From: Actinomycetota bacterium
GTDB lineage: Bacteria; Actinomycetota; Thermoleophilia; BMS3ABIN01
Assembly (NCBI GenBank): GCA_023382335.1
Contig: JAMCPM010000016.1
Coordinates: 1 to 64,000 of the forward strand
Direction of reading: 5' to 3'
Length of the DNA stretch: 64,000 nucleotides
Shown here: positions 17,742-26,410 of the stretch, in pieces
Numbering within the stretch: the first letter of the stretch is position 1
Layout of the letters: each line of letters begins with the position of its first letter
The notes under the pieces: generated by a model
Told to the model about the DNA's origin: nothing
Database searches by the model: none
Seen by the model: only the letters and a program-made list of their open reading frames with translations
Position numbers and translations under genes: made by a program

Positions 17742-17948
17742 ATGTGTAACGAAGACCTGATCGATTCGATGAAGGAAGTCATCGCCAAGTTCATCACCCA
17801 CACCAGCGATCTGCGCAACCGGTTCAACAGCATAGAGGTGGAATACCGGGAGGGTAATCTCGACGGCCAGTCGCTGGCGCAACTTAACCAGGTAGTCCAC
17901 CTTCTTGAAACCGATTCCGCGGCCATCGAAAAGGTCTTGGGGGGCTAA
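17742..17948 (+). CDS. Small coiled-coil hypothetical protein
   Basis: A 68-residue protein, MCNEDLIDSMKEVIAK and onward, mostly helical with heptad-like leucine and isoleucine spacing. The start at 17742 has GGAG eight bases upstream; the 82-residue version from 17700 lacks a ribosome site. It ends 2 nt before selA and is probably co-transcribed with it. No family recognised. The 283-bp gap before it (17459-17741) shows no other gene. Confidence 0.6.
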   Translation: MCNEDLIDSMKEVIAKFITHTSDLRNRFNSIEVEYREGNLDGQSLAQLNQVVHLLETDSAAIEKVLGG

Positions 17949-17950
17949 GC

Positions 17951-19432
17951 ATGCCGGGCAAGAACGCACCTGGCAGGAACGGGCCGGGCAGGAAACAGCA
18001 GGAGCTCCTGAGGGCGCTGCCCTCCGTCGAGGAACTGGCCGAGGCGCCCGAGCTGGTTGACATCATCGAACAGTTCGGACGCGGCTTCGTGGTTGAATCG
18101 GCGCGCTCGGTGATCGAGGCGCTGCGCCGCGGCATCCTCGACGGCAAGCAGATCGACCCGGACGACCTCGGTCCGGCGGCGCTCGGAGACGCCGTCGCCG
18201 AGACAGCGGCGAGGATCTTCGAGCCCAGCCTGAAGCCGTTGATAAATGCCACAGGCGTGGTAGTCCATACCAACCTGGGGCGCTCGGTGCTGGCGCCGGA
18301 AGCTATCGAGGCGGTGGTCGAGGCGGCGGCTTCCTATTCCAATCTGGAATACAACCTCGAGGCGGGGAAGCGCGGCTCGCGGCACGACCATATCACCCGC
18401 ATCATCGTGGCGCTCACCGGCGCCGAGAACGCGCTGGTGGTCAACAACAACGCCGCCGCGGTGCTGCTGGCGCTGAGCGTCTTCGGCAGCGGCCGCGACG
18501 TCATCGTCTCCCGGGGCGAGCTGATCGAGATCGGCGGCTCCTTCCGCATTCCCGACATCATGGCCTCGAGCTCGGCGCGGCTGGTCGAAGTGGGAACCAC
18601 AAACAAGACCAAGCTGGCCGATTACGAGAAGGCGATCGGACCCGAGACCGCCATGCTGCTGCACGTTCACACGAGCAACTACAAGGTCGTCGGCTTCACG
18701 GCCGAGGTCGGTATCAGGGAGCTGGCCGGGCTGGGGCACGAGCGCGGAGTGGTCGTCGTCGACGACCTCGGCAGCGGCGTGCTGGCGGAGCTGCCGGCGC
18801 TGGGCGGCGAGCCCTCGGTCCATGACAGCCTCGCCGCCGGGGCCGACGTCATCACCTTCAGCGGCGACAAGCTGCTGGGCGGCCCCCAGGCGGGCATCAT
18901 CGTCGGCAAGAGCGAATACATCGAGAAGATGAAGGCGCACCCGATGGCGCGCGCCATGCGCGTCGACAAGATGACGCTGGCGGCGCTGCAGGCGACGCTG
19001 TCCATATATCTGAAGCCCGGGGAAGCGCTGACGCGGATTCCGACGCTGCGCATGCTGAGCGAACCGGACGAGGCTTTGAGGGCGCGGGCCGAGGAGATGG
19101 CCGGGAGGCTGAGAAAAGTTTTGGAAAACGGCGTCAACATCGGAGAAGCGGCGGGCGCGGAAGGTTCGACGGGCGCCGCCGCAATCGGCGTCGAGCAGGC
19201 CACATCCAAGGTGGGCGGCGGCGCCCTGCCCCTGCTGGAACTCGATTCCTGGGTCTGTTCCGTGATTCCCGCATCGATCACCGTCGACGACCTCGCCGCC
19301 CGGCTGCGCGAGACCGATCCGCCCGTGATCGGGCGCATCCACAAGGAGAAGTTGTTACTCGACGCGCGCACGGTTCTGCCCGGACAGGTCGGCGCCGTCA
19401 TAGGCGCCCTCTCGCAGGCACTGGAGATTTGA
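17951..19432 (+). CDS. selA: L-seryl-tRNA(Sec) selenium transferase
   Basis: A 493-residue PLP enzyme that converts seryl-tRNA(Sec) to selenocysteinyl-tRNA(Sec) with selenophosphate. Recognisable elements are the N-terminal LLRALPSVEELAE, INATGVVVHTNLGRSVL, NNNAAAVLLAL, SRGELIEIGGSFRIPDIM, VDDLGSGVL and the PLP-lysine segment TFSGDKLLGGPQAG. Length is slightly above the usual 460-470. It is the first of the selA-selB pair, with tRNA-Sec 0.9 kb beyond selB. No selD is seen in the window. Confidence 0.97.
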   Translation: MPGKNAPGRNGPGRKQQELLRALPSVEELAEAPELVDIIEQFGRGFVVESARSVIEALRRGILDGKQIDPDDLGPAALGDAVAETAARIFEPSLKPLINATGVVVHTNLGRSVLAPEAIEAVVEAAASYSNLEYNLEAGKRGSRHDHITRIIVALTGAENALVVNNNAAAVLLALSVFGSGRDVIVSRGELIEIGGSFRIPDIMASSSARLVEVGTTNKTKLADYEKAIGPETAMLLHVHTSNYKVVGFTAEVGIRELAGLGHERGVVVVDDLGSGVLAELPALGGEPSVHDSLAAGADVITFSGDKLLGGPQAGIIVGKSEYIEKMKAHPMARAMRVDKMTLAALQATLSIYLKPGEALTRIPTLRMLSEPDEALRARAEEMAGRLRKVLENGVNIGEAAGAEGSTGAAAIGVEQATSKVGGGALPLLELDSWVCSVIPASITVDDLAARLRETDPPVIGRIHKEKLLLDARTVLPGQVGAVIGALSQALEI

Positions 19433-19448
19433 ACCCCGGGCGACAGAT

Positions 19449-21380
19449 TTGAACGCCGGACGACACCTCGTCCTCGGCACCGCCGGCCATATCGACCACG
19501 GCAAGACGGCGCTGATCAAGGCCATCACCGGCACCGACACCGACCGCCTGGCTGAGGAGAAGGAGCGCGGCATCTCCATCGAGCTCGGCTACGCCGAGCT
19601 CGAGCTTCCCTCCGGAACAACTTTGAGCGTGGTCGATGTCCCCGGGCACGAGCGCTTCGTGCGCAACATGGTCGCCGGCGCTTCCGGCATCGACATCTTC
19701 CTGCTGGTGGTCGCCGCCGACGACGGCGTCATGCCCCAGACCCGCGAGCACATGGCCATCATCGAGATGCTCGGCATCCCCCAGGGCGTGGCCGCCATCA
19801 CCAAGACCGACCTCGCCGACGCCGAGATGATCGAGCTGGTCGAAGCCGACATCGAGGATTTCCTGTCAACCACTCCCTACAGGGACGCGCCCGTCGTCGG
19901 CGTCAGCTCCAAGACCGGCGACGGCCTGCCGCTGCTGCTGGGTGTGCTGGAGGAAGCGGCCAGCCGCGCCCAGGAAGCACATGGGGCCGGCGAGGGCGTC
20001 GCGCGCCTTCCGGTTGACAGGGTGTTTACTTTGAAGGGTATCGGCACTGTGGTCACCGGCACGCTCTGGTCCGGGCGCATCTGCGCCGAGGACAGCCTGC
20101 GGCTGATGCCCGACGACCTGCCCTCGCGGGCACGAACCGTCCAGGTTCACGATCACAGCGTCGAGTGCGCCGAGGCCGGTTATCGAGTAGCCATTAATCT
20201 TTCCGGCATCGACAAGGACCGGCTGCGCCGCGGCCAGATGGTAGTGAAGGGCGAAGGTCTGACGCCGACTTACATGGTTGACGCGAAGGTGACTTTGTTA
20301 CAGAGTTCGCCCCAGACGCTCAAGTACGGCGCCCAGGTGCGCTTCCATCACGGCACGGCCGACGCCACCGCCAAACTTATGTTCGCCGACCGCGACCGCC
20401 TGGCGCCGGGCGAGAGCTGCTACGCGCAGGTCCGCCTGAAGACCAAGATCCTGCCGGCGCGCGGCGATCGCTTCATCATCCGCTCGCTCAGCCCCGTGAC
20501 CACGATCGGCGGCGGCCTGGTCATAGATCCCCATCCCCACAAACACGGCAAGGGCGAGGGCCAGCTACGGCGGCTGGAGATCCTCGAGAAGGGAAGCGCG
20601 CGCGAGATCGTTTCACTGCTGCTGGAGGAAGCGATCCCGTCCGGGCTCACCCGGCAGGACCTTGCCGCCACCGGCATTCTTTCCGACAGCGATCTGGACT
20701 CGGCCCTGGCCGATCCCGATGTCGCGCTCACGGCGCGCGCGACCGGAGGCGACGTCTTCTTCGCGTCGCACTCGATCAACGATTTCAGCCTGAGGCTGCA
20801 GTCGACTCTCGAGGCGCGGCAGCGGTCCAATCCCGCCGATCCCAGCCTCAGCGCCGACGAGATCGCCAGAAGCGCCGGCATGCCGGCCGCGGACAGCTCC
20901 TTCCAGGCGTTGCTGGCCGGCGTGGTGCAGAGCGGGAAGGTGACGGTAAAGGACCAGCGCTATTCGCTGGCATCGGCGGTGGCGAGGCTCTCCGAATCCC
21001 AGCAGGGGATGATGGAAGATATCGCCGCGCGGCTGGAAGCCGCCGGCATGGCGCCGCCTTCGCTGTCAGACCTGGCAGCGGCCGTCGGCGCCCGCACCGG
21101 CGACCAGGATTTCAAGCTGGTGCTCAAGCTGCTGGTGGAGGAGGAGCGCGCCGTCAAGGTGAAGCCGGACCTGTATTACGCCACCGAACCGGTGGCGATC
21201 GCGCGCGAAGCCGTCGTCGCCCGCTGCCAGGACCAGGGCCAGATCACCCTGGCGGAGTTCCGCGACATGCTCGACATCAGCCGCAAGTTCGCCCAGGCGC
21301 TGCTGGAATATTTCGACCGCTCCGGACTGACCCGCCGCGAGGGCGATTACCGCGTCCTCAGAAAGAAGGCGGGCGGGTAG
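19449..21380 (+). CDS. selB: Selenocysteine-specific elongation factor
   Basis: A 643-residue translation factor that delivers Sec-tRNA to UGA codons. The GTPase motifs are GTAGHIDHGKT (G1), ERGISIELGYAEL (G2), DVPGHE (G3) and TKTDLAD (G4). EF-Tu-like beta domains follow, then a C-terminal array of winged helices that bind SECIS RNA. It starts at TTG 19449, 16 nt after the selA stop. The stop codon lies inside a 9-bp hairpin. Confidence 0.97.
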   Translation: MNAGRHLVLGTAGHIDHGKTALIKAITGTDTDRLAEEKERGISIELGYAELELPSGTTLSVVDVPGHERFVRNMVAGASGIDIFLLVVAADDGVMPQTREHMAIIEMLGIPQGVAAITKTDLADAEMIELVEADIEDFLSTTPYRDAPVVGVSSKTGDGLPLLLGVLEEAASRAQEAHGAGEGVARLPVDRVFTLKGIGTVVTGTLWSGRICAEDSLRLMPDDLPSRARTVQVHDHSVECAEAGYRVAINLSGIDKDRLRRGQMVVKGEGLTPTYMVDAKVTLLQSSPQTLKYGAQVRFHHGTADATAKLMFADRDRLAPGESCYAQVRLKTKILPARGDRFIIRSLSPVTTIGGGLVIDPHPHKHGKGEGQLRRLEILEKGSAREIVSLLLEEAIPSGLTRQDLAATGILSDSDLDSALADPDVALTARATGGDVFFASHSINDFSLRLQSTLEARQRSNPADPSLSADEIARSAGMPAADSSFQALLAGVVQSGKVTVKDQRYSLASAVARLSESQQGMMEDIAARLEAAGMAPPSLSDLAAAVGARTGDQDFKLVLKLLVEEERAVKVKPDLYYATEPVAIAREAVVARCQDQGQITLAEFRDMLDISRKFAQALLEYFDRSGLTRREGDYRVLRKKAGG

Positions 21381-21391
21381 AAACCCGCCCG
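21370..21391. terminator. Hairpin at the end of selB
   Basis: CGGGCGGGT-AGAA-ACCCGCCCG is a perfect 9-bp stem with a 4-nt loop spanning the selB stop codon. It lies between the convergent selB and lipoprotein genes. No U-run follows, as is common for hairpins acting as terminators in high-GC bacteria. Confidence 0.6.
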
Positions 21392-21442
21392 GCCTGCAGA
21401 ACCACTTCACTTCGCGCGGCAAACTATGCCGCGGACATCTTC

Positions 21443-22093
21443 CTAATAGCCATAGCCTCCTGATGGTGGCGTGCTGGTCGGTCCGGGGACCGTCGTGCCG
21501 CCGCCCGTCGAGGTTCCGCCCGCGGCCGATGAGGGCGCGGTGATGACCCAGGCGACCGTCGTGCCTGACTCCGGATGATCCAGCTCTCCCGCCTTCGCCG
21601 TGCCGCCGGGGTTGAGCACAACCGTGCCATCGGTAGAGACGTTGCAATAAAGGCTCTCGGCCGTGATGCTCTTGTCGCTGGCGATCACGGTGATGGGATT
21701 CTGGAACTTGGCGATCAGCTGGTTCGTGTTCTTGTCAGTCACCCTCAGCGCAAAAGCCAGAACCGACGTTTGACCGGACGGCAGCTTTGAGTTATACGCT
21801 GCCGGATCGCCGCCGAGCACTTCGAACTTGACCGGGCCGGCGAAGGCATTGGCAGGGATCTGGAATACATACGGCCCCGCCACGACGGTGTCATCCCGAC
21901 CGGGAGTCAGATCCTTGCTGCCGAGAATGGTCGGAAACCCCAGCTTGGAAAAATCGGGGACGCTGGATACGCTGGCTGAAGGCGCAGCCGTCGTCGCGGG
22001 AGTGCTGGTCGTGCTGGTTTCTCCACATGCGGACACAGCCAGCAGAAATGCCGAGGCGAGAACATATCCAAAGAACGCTGGTTGCTTCCTCAT
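21443..22093 (-). CDS. Lipoprotein of unknown function
   Basis: A 216-residue protein starting at ATG 22093 behind AAGAGGGG. It has a lipoprotein signal with lipobox LAVSAC, a Ser/Thr/Ala spacer, a beta-rich domain and a Gly/Thr/Pro-rich tail ending PPSGGYGY. It is convergent with selB and upstream of tRNA-Sec. No family recognised. Confidence 0.8.
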   Translation of the reverse strand: MRKQPAFFGYVLASAFLLAVSACGETSTTSTPATTAAPSASVSSVPDFSKLGFPTILGSKDLTPGRDDTVVAGPYVFQIPANAFAGPVKFEVLGGDPAAYNSKLPSGQTSVLAFALRVTDKNTNQLIAKFQNPITVIASDKSITAESLYCNVSTDGTVVLNPGGTAKAGELDHPESGTTVAWVITAPSSAAGGTSTGGGTTVPGPTSTPPSGGYGY

Positions 22094-22223
22094 CTGTAAC
22101 ACCCCTCTTCTCGGAAAGTAAATCTGCTGCTTTCCTTCCCGGCAATTTCTTAAATAAACATGGCGACAGCGGTGCTACAGGGCTCGGGCTGGTTTTCGCA
22201 TGCTCTTGCCGACGTGGGCGCCC

Positions 22224-22253
22224 TTGGTTGTGATTCCTCGATTGGGGTAAAAT
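22224..22253 (+). promoter_or_regulatory. Candidate tRNA-Sec promoter
   Basis: TTGGTT (22224-22229) and TAAAAT (22248-22253) are separated by 18 nt and end 14 nt before the tRNA 5' end. The -10 matches 5/6; the -35 is weak. Confidence 0.4.
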
Positions 22254-22267
22254 CTTCATCTCACCTC

Positions 22268-22363
22268 GGGAGGGCAGGGGTCTGGTGGCCCAGCTGGTCT
22301 TCAAAACCGGTAGGCGGCGGTAACCCCGTCGTTGGTAGGTTCGATTCCTACGCCTTCCCGCCA
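22268..22363 (+). tRNA. selC: Selenocysteine tRNA (anticodon TCA)
   Basis: A 96-nt gene with encoded CCA. The acceptor stem has 8 bp (GGGAGGGC with GCCTTCCC, one G-U pair), as in bacterial tRNA-Sec. The D-stem is GGGTC/GGCCC. The anticodon loop CTTCAAA carries TCA at 22301-22303 between CTGGT and ACCGG. A long variable arm and the T-arm GTAGG-TTCGATT-CCTAC follow. It reads UGA and pairs functionally with selA and selB just upstream. Its 3' 65 nt are repeated downstream at 25669-25733 (64/65 identical) and its last 32 nt, diverged, at 24838-24869, marking it as an integration target. Confidence 0.95.
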
Positions 22364-22476
22364 ATAATTTCTGTTGCAGGAACGCTCTTGACATTCTGGT
22401 ATACCCATGAGCACTATATCGCCACGTTGAGTATTACCTCTTTTGACAAAGTCATACGGGAGTTGGGGAGACCTGC

Positions 22477-24777
22477 ATGAGTTCGGCAACAATTGCGCGT
22501 AATGGTCATGCTCGCTTGGCGAAGCTTCTACTGGTCGCCATATTTTTTGCGATCCTCAGCCTTTTTTCATCATCGCCGGTTTTTTCGGCTACGTCATATT
22601 TCCTTCGTGATGACGCGACCGGAGGCAGTTGCAGCCAGATCGGAGTCTGGGATCCCGGCACAAAAACCTGCACTCTCAGTAACGATATGAACAACGGGAT
22701 TGAAATAGCGGATAACGGTTTGACGCTGGATGGCAACGGACACACCATTTATGGTCCCGGGTCCTCTTACTGGCCGAATTATTACGGCGTCTATCTGAGC
22801 GGCAAAAGCGGCGTCACTGTCAGAAACGTAACGCTGCGTAACTTCTATACAGGAATCAAGCTCGTGTCCTCATCCCAGAACGTAATTACCACTAACATCT
22901 GCTCGAACAACAGCGAGGGCCTTCTTGTCGACCAGGGCTCGAATGACAACCAGATATCCGCCAACAGCCTGACTAACAACTGGAACGGTCTGGACGTGAA
23001 CCTCTCCAATGGAAACCAGCTGACCGGCAACAGCGTCTCTGGCAGCAACAGTTTAGGGATTTATCTTCACTCCGCCGGCGGCAATCACCTGACCGACAAT
23101 CATTCCTGGAACAATGCCAGCGGCATGGTCCTCAACGCCGCGGGGCCTGACAACAGTCTTTCGGGGAACAATATGGAGGGCAATACCAGCAACTTTTCTG
23201 TCGAAGGCGCGGTAGACGCCGACTTTGCCAACGACATAGATACCAGCAATCTAACGGCGGGCAGACCTATTCTTTACGTTCGCGACGCCATCGATCAGGT
23301 TTACGATGCCTCGACCAACGCCGGAACGTTCTTCTGCATCCATTGCGACGGGGTCACCATCAGGGATCTCACGCCAGCGGGCAACCATTCCGGGATATAC
23401 CTTTGGAATACCACCAACTCCCGGATAGAGAACATCAATTCGACTGCCAATAGTAACGGGATTCTACTCAATTATTCTCAGGGCAACATCATCAGCGGCG
23501 GCGCTTCAGGCCGGGACGGAATGGGAATCGGGCTTTATAACTCGGATGGCAACCAGATCTCTTCACGGACATTTAACGGAAGTTACAATGCCATATGGGT
23601 GGAAAATTCCGGGAACAACAACATCTCAGCCAATACCATTTCGGACAGCCGTCAGAACGGCATCTCCCTCCGCTACCTCAAAAGCGGCGCCAATAACATA
23701 AGTGGCAACCATATCAACGGCAGCACGCTCTACGGAATCTGGATGGCTGGCGGCTCCGGCAATACACTTCGGGATAATCTCATGACCGGCAGCAAGTATA
23801 ACTTCTGGCTGGATGGTTCCAATGCCACGGACTTCGATCAGGACATAGATGTCAGCAACCTCGTCGACGGTAAGCCTGTTTATTACGTCAGAGATGCAAG
23901 TGGTTTGTCGTATGGCGCTGAGACAAATGCCGGTGTCTTTTATTGCATAAGTTGCAACGGAGTGACCATCTCGGATCTGACACTTCAACATAACGGCAAC
24001 GGCGTCAGGCTGGTCAACAGCAACAATATGCAGATCAAGAACATCGAGGCGAATTACACCATCGCGGGGATAGAGCTTCAAGGTTCAAGCGGGAATATCA
24101 TCACAGGCTCATCGATGGAAAACAACGAGTCCGGCATCTGGATGCTATACAGCAGCGATAACAATACCGCTACCGGAAACATGGTAAGGAACAATCAGAC
24201 CGGCATCTATATTTACTATTACAGCACCGGCAACCTGTTCTACCGCAACAATATAATCAGCAACTCGGCGCAAACAAATATCATCTACCATTCGGACGGG
24301 AATTCTTTCAGTCAGCCATCGCCGGCGGGCGGGAATTATTGGAGCAACTGGAAATCACCCGATGCCAATAACGACGGTTTTGTCGACACCCCGCTGAGCT
24401 TCACTGGCGGACAGGACAATCTGCCCTGGGCAAGGCCGTACGGCTGGTGGTGCGGGAAGCCGGGACTCAATCTCTACGTGGGTTCGGTCTACTGGAGTTC
24501 TTTTTATGACTACATTTATGACCGTTTGTCAGTCGCATTCATAATCACTAATGATGGTCCGCCGGCATCTTCGCTCAAAATCGAACAGATCGTGGTATCG
24601 AACGGCGTGGTTGCCGACGCAGCTTTTCCTGTCAGCCTGGCGGATATTCCGGCGTCGGGCCGCGTGTACGCTACCGTCACTTATGTAATTCCTCAAGGCG
24701 TGAATTCTTTCAGCACCAGGGTCTACGCGTCCGCTGTTGATCCATGTAATGAGCGATTCGAGTATCCAGGCCAATAG
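22477..24777 (+). CDS. Secreted right-handed beta-helix protein (NosD-like repeats)
   Basis: A 766-residue protein starting at ATG 22477 after TTGGGGAGACCTGC. An N-terminal signal peptide (hydrophobic about 16-34) is followed by many turns of roughly 22-24 residues rich in Asn, Ser and Gly (GNGHTIYG, VTVRNVTLRNF, NVITTNICSNNS types), typical of right-handed parallel beta-helices. Two related insertion blocks (DADFANDIDTSNLTAGRP and DFDQDIDVSNLVDGKP) separate three helix sections, so the protein is an internal duplication. The C-terminal 100 residues (VYWSSFYDYI; VIPQGVNSFST) match the C-terminal module of the multicopper oxidase at 238-2436. It sits directly after tRNA-Sec within the inserted segment. 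Probably a surface adhesin or carbohydrate-active protein. Confidence 0.85.
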   Translation: MSSATIARNGHARLAKLLLVAIFFAILSLFSSSPVFSATSYFLRDDATGGSCSQIGVWDPGTKTCTLSNDMNNGIEIADNGLTLDGNGHTIYGPGSSYWPNYYGVYLSGKSGVTVRNVTLRNFYTGIKLVSSSQNVITTNICSNNSEGLLVDQGSNDNQISANSLTNNWNGLDVNLSNGNQLTGNSVSGSNSLGIYLHSAGGNHLTDNHSWNNASGMVLNAAGPDNSLSGNNMEGNTSNFSVEGAVDADFANDIDTSNLTAGRPILYVRDAIDQVYDASTNAGTFFCIHCDGVTIRDLTPAGNHSGIYLWNTTNSRIENINSTANSNGILLNYSQGNIISGGASGRDGMGIGLYNSDGNQISSRTFNGSYNAIWVENSGNNNISANTISDSRQNGISLRYLKSGANNISGNHINGSTLYGIWMAGGSGNTLRDNLMTGSKYNFWLDGSNATDFDQDIDVSNLVDGKPVYYVRDASGLSYGAETNAGVFYCISCNGVTISDLTLQHNGNGVRLVNSNNMQIKNIEANYTIAGIELQGSSGNIITGSSMENNESGIWMLYSSDNNTATGNMVRNNQTGIYIYYYSTGNLFYRNNIISNSAQTNIIYHSDGNSFSQPSPAGGNYWSNWKSPDANNDGFVDTPLSFTGGQDNLPWARPYGWWCGKPGLNLYVGSVYWSSFYDYIYDRLSVAFIITNDGPPASSLKIEQIVVSNGVVADAAFPVSLADIPASGRVYATVTYVIPQGVNSFSTRVYASAVDPCNERFEYPGQ

Positions 24778-24792
24778 CGGATAAATGAACTG

Positions 24793-24819
24793 GAAGGGAA
24801 CGAAGACCTCCTTCCCTTC
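24793..24819 (+). terminator. Hairpin after the beta-helix gene
   Basis: GAAGGGAA and TTCCCTTC pair over an 11-nt loop, followed by GAATACTTTTA. The stem starts 15 bp after the stop codon. Confidence 0.6.
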
Positions 24820-24837
24820 GAATACTTTTAGATCGCA

Positions 24838-24869
24838 TTGGCAGGTTCGATTCCTCCGCCTTCCCGCCA
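24838..24869 (+). repeat. Diverged copy of the tRNA-Sec 3' end (att-like)
   Basis: TTGGCAGGTTCGATTCCTCC plus GCCTTCCCGCCA corresponds to the T-arm and acceptor 3' strand of tRNA-Sec, with two substitutions that break the T-stem once. It separates the beta-helix gene from the sortase-like gene and looks like an attachment-site remnant of an older insertion. Confidence 0.8.
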
Positions 24870-24935
24870 GTATCTTGGGGATGCCGATGGAAAAAGCGCC
24901 AATGGGTATAATAAGAAAAAGGTAAGGATGCTCTT

Positions 24936-25607
24936 GTGAACGGACATATTGGAAGCGATAAAAAACTCACCATCCTCATTGTTCTATTATCAAATTTCGT
25001 GTTTTTTCTCTCAGTCATTCTTCTATTCGCTCTTGTCCCTGGTTCAAGATTCTGGAATCAGCAATCTCATGATGAAGTTGAATACAAATTTGACCAGGGC
25101 GTTGAAGCTGCCGCCGAACCAAACAGAAATATGGTTTCTTCTCTTAAGAACATGTCAACTACACAAATCCTTCGGACATTGGCAGTTAATCAAAAGGAGC
25201 CGAGCAATGGATCACCAATTGCAAGATTGGAGATTCCAGCAATTGATTGCGAAGTAATTATCGTTGAAGGTTCGGGGAATGATTCTATGGATTTGGGTGC
25301 TGGCCATTTAGAGGGAACGCCTTTACCAGGCAATGGTGGAAACTTCGCTGTCGCGGCTGATCGTTACGTCGGTGCAGCACCGTTTAAGAATCTGGAAAAA
25401 ATCAAATCAGGTGACAATTTGGACTTGATGACCACATACGGAAGATTCGAGTATGAAGTCAACAATATTTTCACGGTTAAACCTGAAGATGTTCAAGTTT
25501 TGGAACCCGTCGGTTTCGAAACAATTACTCTTATCACTACGGATCCTTCAGGCCGCCTCATTGTTAGGGGCAGGTTAGTGCAGGCCAATCTGTTAGATAA
25601 TACGTAG
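24936..25607 (+). CDS. Degenerate sortase-fold protein lacking catalytic His and Cys
   Basis: A 223-residue protein read from GTG 24936 (AAGGA upstream), with one N-terminal membrane helix (11-34) and a sortase domain: LEIPAIDCEVIIVEG, GAGHLEGTPLPGNGGNFAVA, FKNLEKIKSGDNLDL and RLIVRGRL follow the family pattern closely. However, the catalytic His expected in the GHR motif is D142 (AADRY) and the Cys of TLxTC is T202 (TLITTDP), so it should not be a transpeptidase; the equivalent of the conserved Arg (R207) remains. Composition is much more AT-rich than the surroundings. It lies between two copies of the tRNA-Sec 3' end, indicating acquisition by integration. It could be a scaffold or regulator, or a decaying gene under weak constraint. 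Confidence 0.8.
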   Translation: MNGHIGSDKKLTILIVLLSNFVFFLSVILLFALVPGSRFWNQQSHDEVEYKFDQGVEAAAEPNRNMVSSLKNMSTTQILRTLAVNQKEPSNGSPIARLEIPAIDCEVIIVEGSGNDSMDLGAGHLEGTPLPGNGGNFAVAADRYVGAAPFKNLEKIKSGDNLDLMTTYGRFEYEVNNIFTVKPEDVQVLEPVGFETITLITTDPSGRLIVRGRLVQANLLDNT

Positions 25608-25668
25608 ATTTAGCATTTGCACGAATTCCTCCGAATTCTTGAGCCAACATAGATCGACCCGCACGCAA

Positions 25669-25733
25669 CTTCAAAACCGGTAGGCGGCGGTAATCCCGTC
25701 GTTGGTAGGTTCGATTCCTACGCCTTCCCGCCA
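25669..25733 (+). repeat. Near-perfect copy of the tRNA-Sec 3' 65 nt (attR-like)
   Basis: From the anticodon loop to CCA this is identical to 22299-22363 except one base (TAATCCC instead of TAACCCC). The 5' half of the tRNA is absent, so it is not a second tRNA gene but the distal attachment site of an element that integrated into tRNA-Sec. No integrase lies between the copies. Confidence 0.88.
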
Positions 25734-25858
25734 AGGTTTCTTCTGCCTGATAATTGATAGATTTTTTCGATGACTCTCTTTCAGTGGAAATAATAAAGCC
25801 CCTTGGCGAGAGGGTATTTCATGATTTTTCGGCGTTTTGCAAACCATTTGCAAACATT

Positions 25859-26206
25859 TCATCGCACCCTTCTTTCATTTCGCTTAATCAGAAATCCAAA
25901 AATATATCCAAATACTGTTAGCCCAAGTAATCCATGAATAATTAAAAAGATTGAGAAGATGCCCCAAGAAGATAAGGAGGTAGACTGAGAAAGAATAGCT
26001 ATACCTGCAAGGTCACATATCAAAATAGATAAATAGGACACTTCATAAACTGCAAAAGCTATTCTTCTATTCTTTCTTGGTTCTCCCTGCAGATTTAAAG
26101 CTCTGGCAATTCTTTTTTTCATGATTTTCCAGAAAGGAATTGATGAAATTAAAACTCCAATGAGAAGGAAAAAATAAACAAAATATATTAAGAACCAAGT
26201 ATCCAT
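25859..26206 (-). CDS. Small membrane protein, unknown
   Basis: A 115-residue protein with three to four hydrophobic helices (about 5-25, 50-70, 78-105) and a basic tail. AT-rich composition. The start ATG 26206 has no clear ribosome site. It lies outside the distal tRNA-Sec repeat. The 204 bp between it and the next gene hold nothing recognisable. Confidence 0.5.
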   Translation of the reverse strand: MDTWFLIYFVYFFLLIGVLISSIPFWKIMKKRIARALNLQGEPRKNRRIAFAVYEVSYLSILICDLAGIAILSQSTSLSSWGIFSIFLIIHGLLGLTVFGYIFGFLIKRNERRVR

Positions 26207-26410
26207 GTCGAAATTTCTACCCGCAGTGTAGCTTCGTTACCTTTCTAAGGAATACCCAAATATCGTTTGTAAGAAAGTGATGCCAACCATCTCCATAATG
26301 AAATGGAGTATTCCAATACGGGTATTATTCATTAAAGCTCAACCCCTTCGCGCAACATCATCATCTCCTCGTTATGACAATCCATTCTTCTTTAGCGTTG
26401 GCCATTATTT

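Noticed and set aside
17945-19342. A 465-codon minus-strand open frame
   Set aside because: Exact antisense of selA; His/Gln/Arg-rich shadow.
25669-25733. A second tRNA-Sec gene
   Set aside because: Only the part from the anticodon loop to CCA is present; the 5' acceptor strand and D-arm are missing.
25671-25862. Small minus-strand ORF with GVGIEPTNDG
   Set aside because: This is the antisense translation of the tRNA-Sec 3' end, a well-known spurious protein; the same peptide appears antisense to the tRNA itself.
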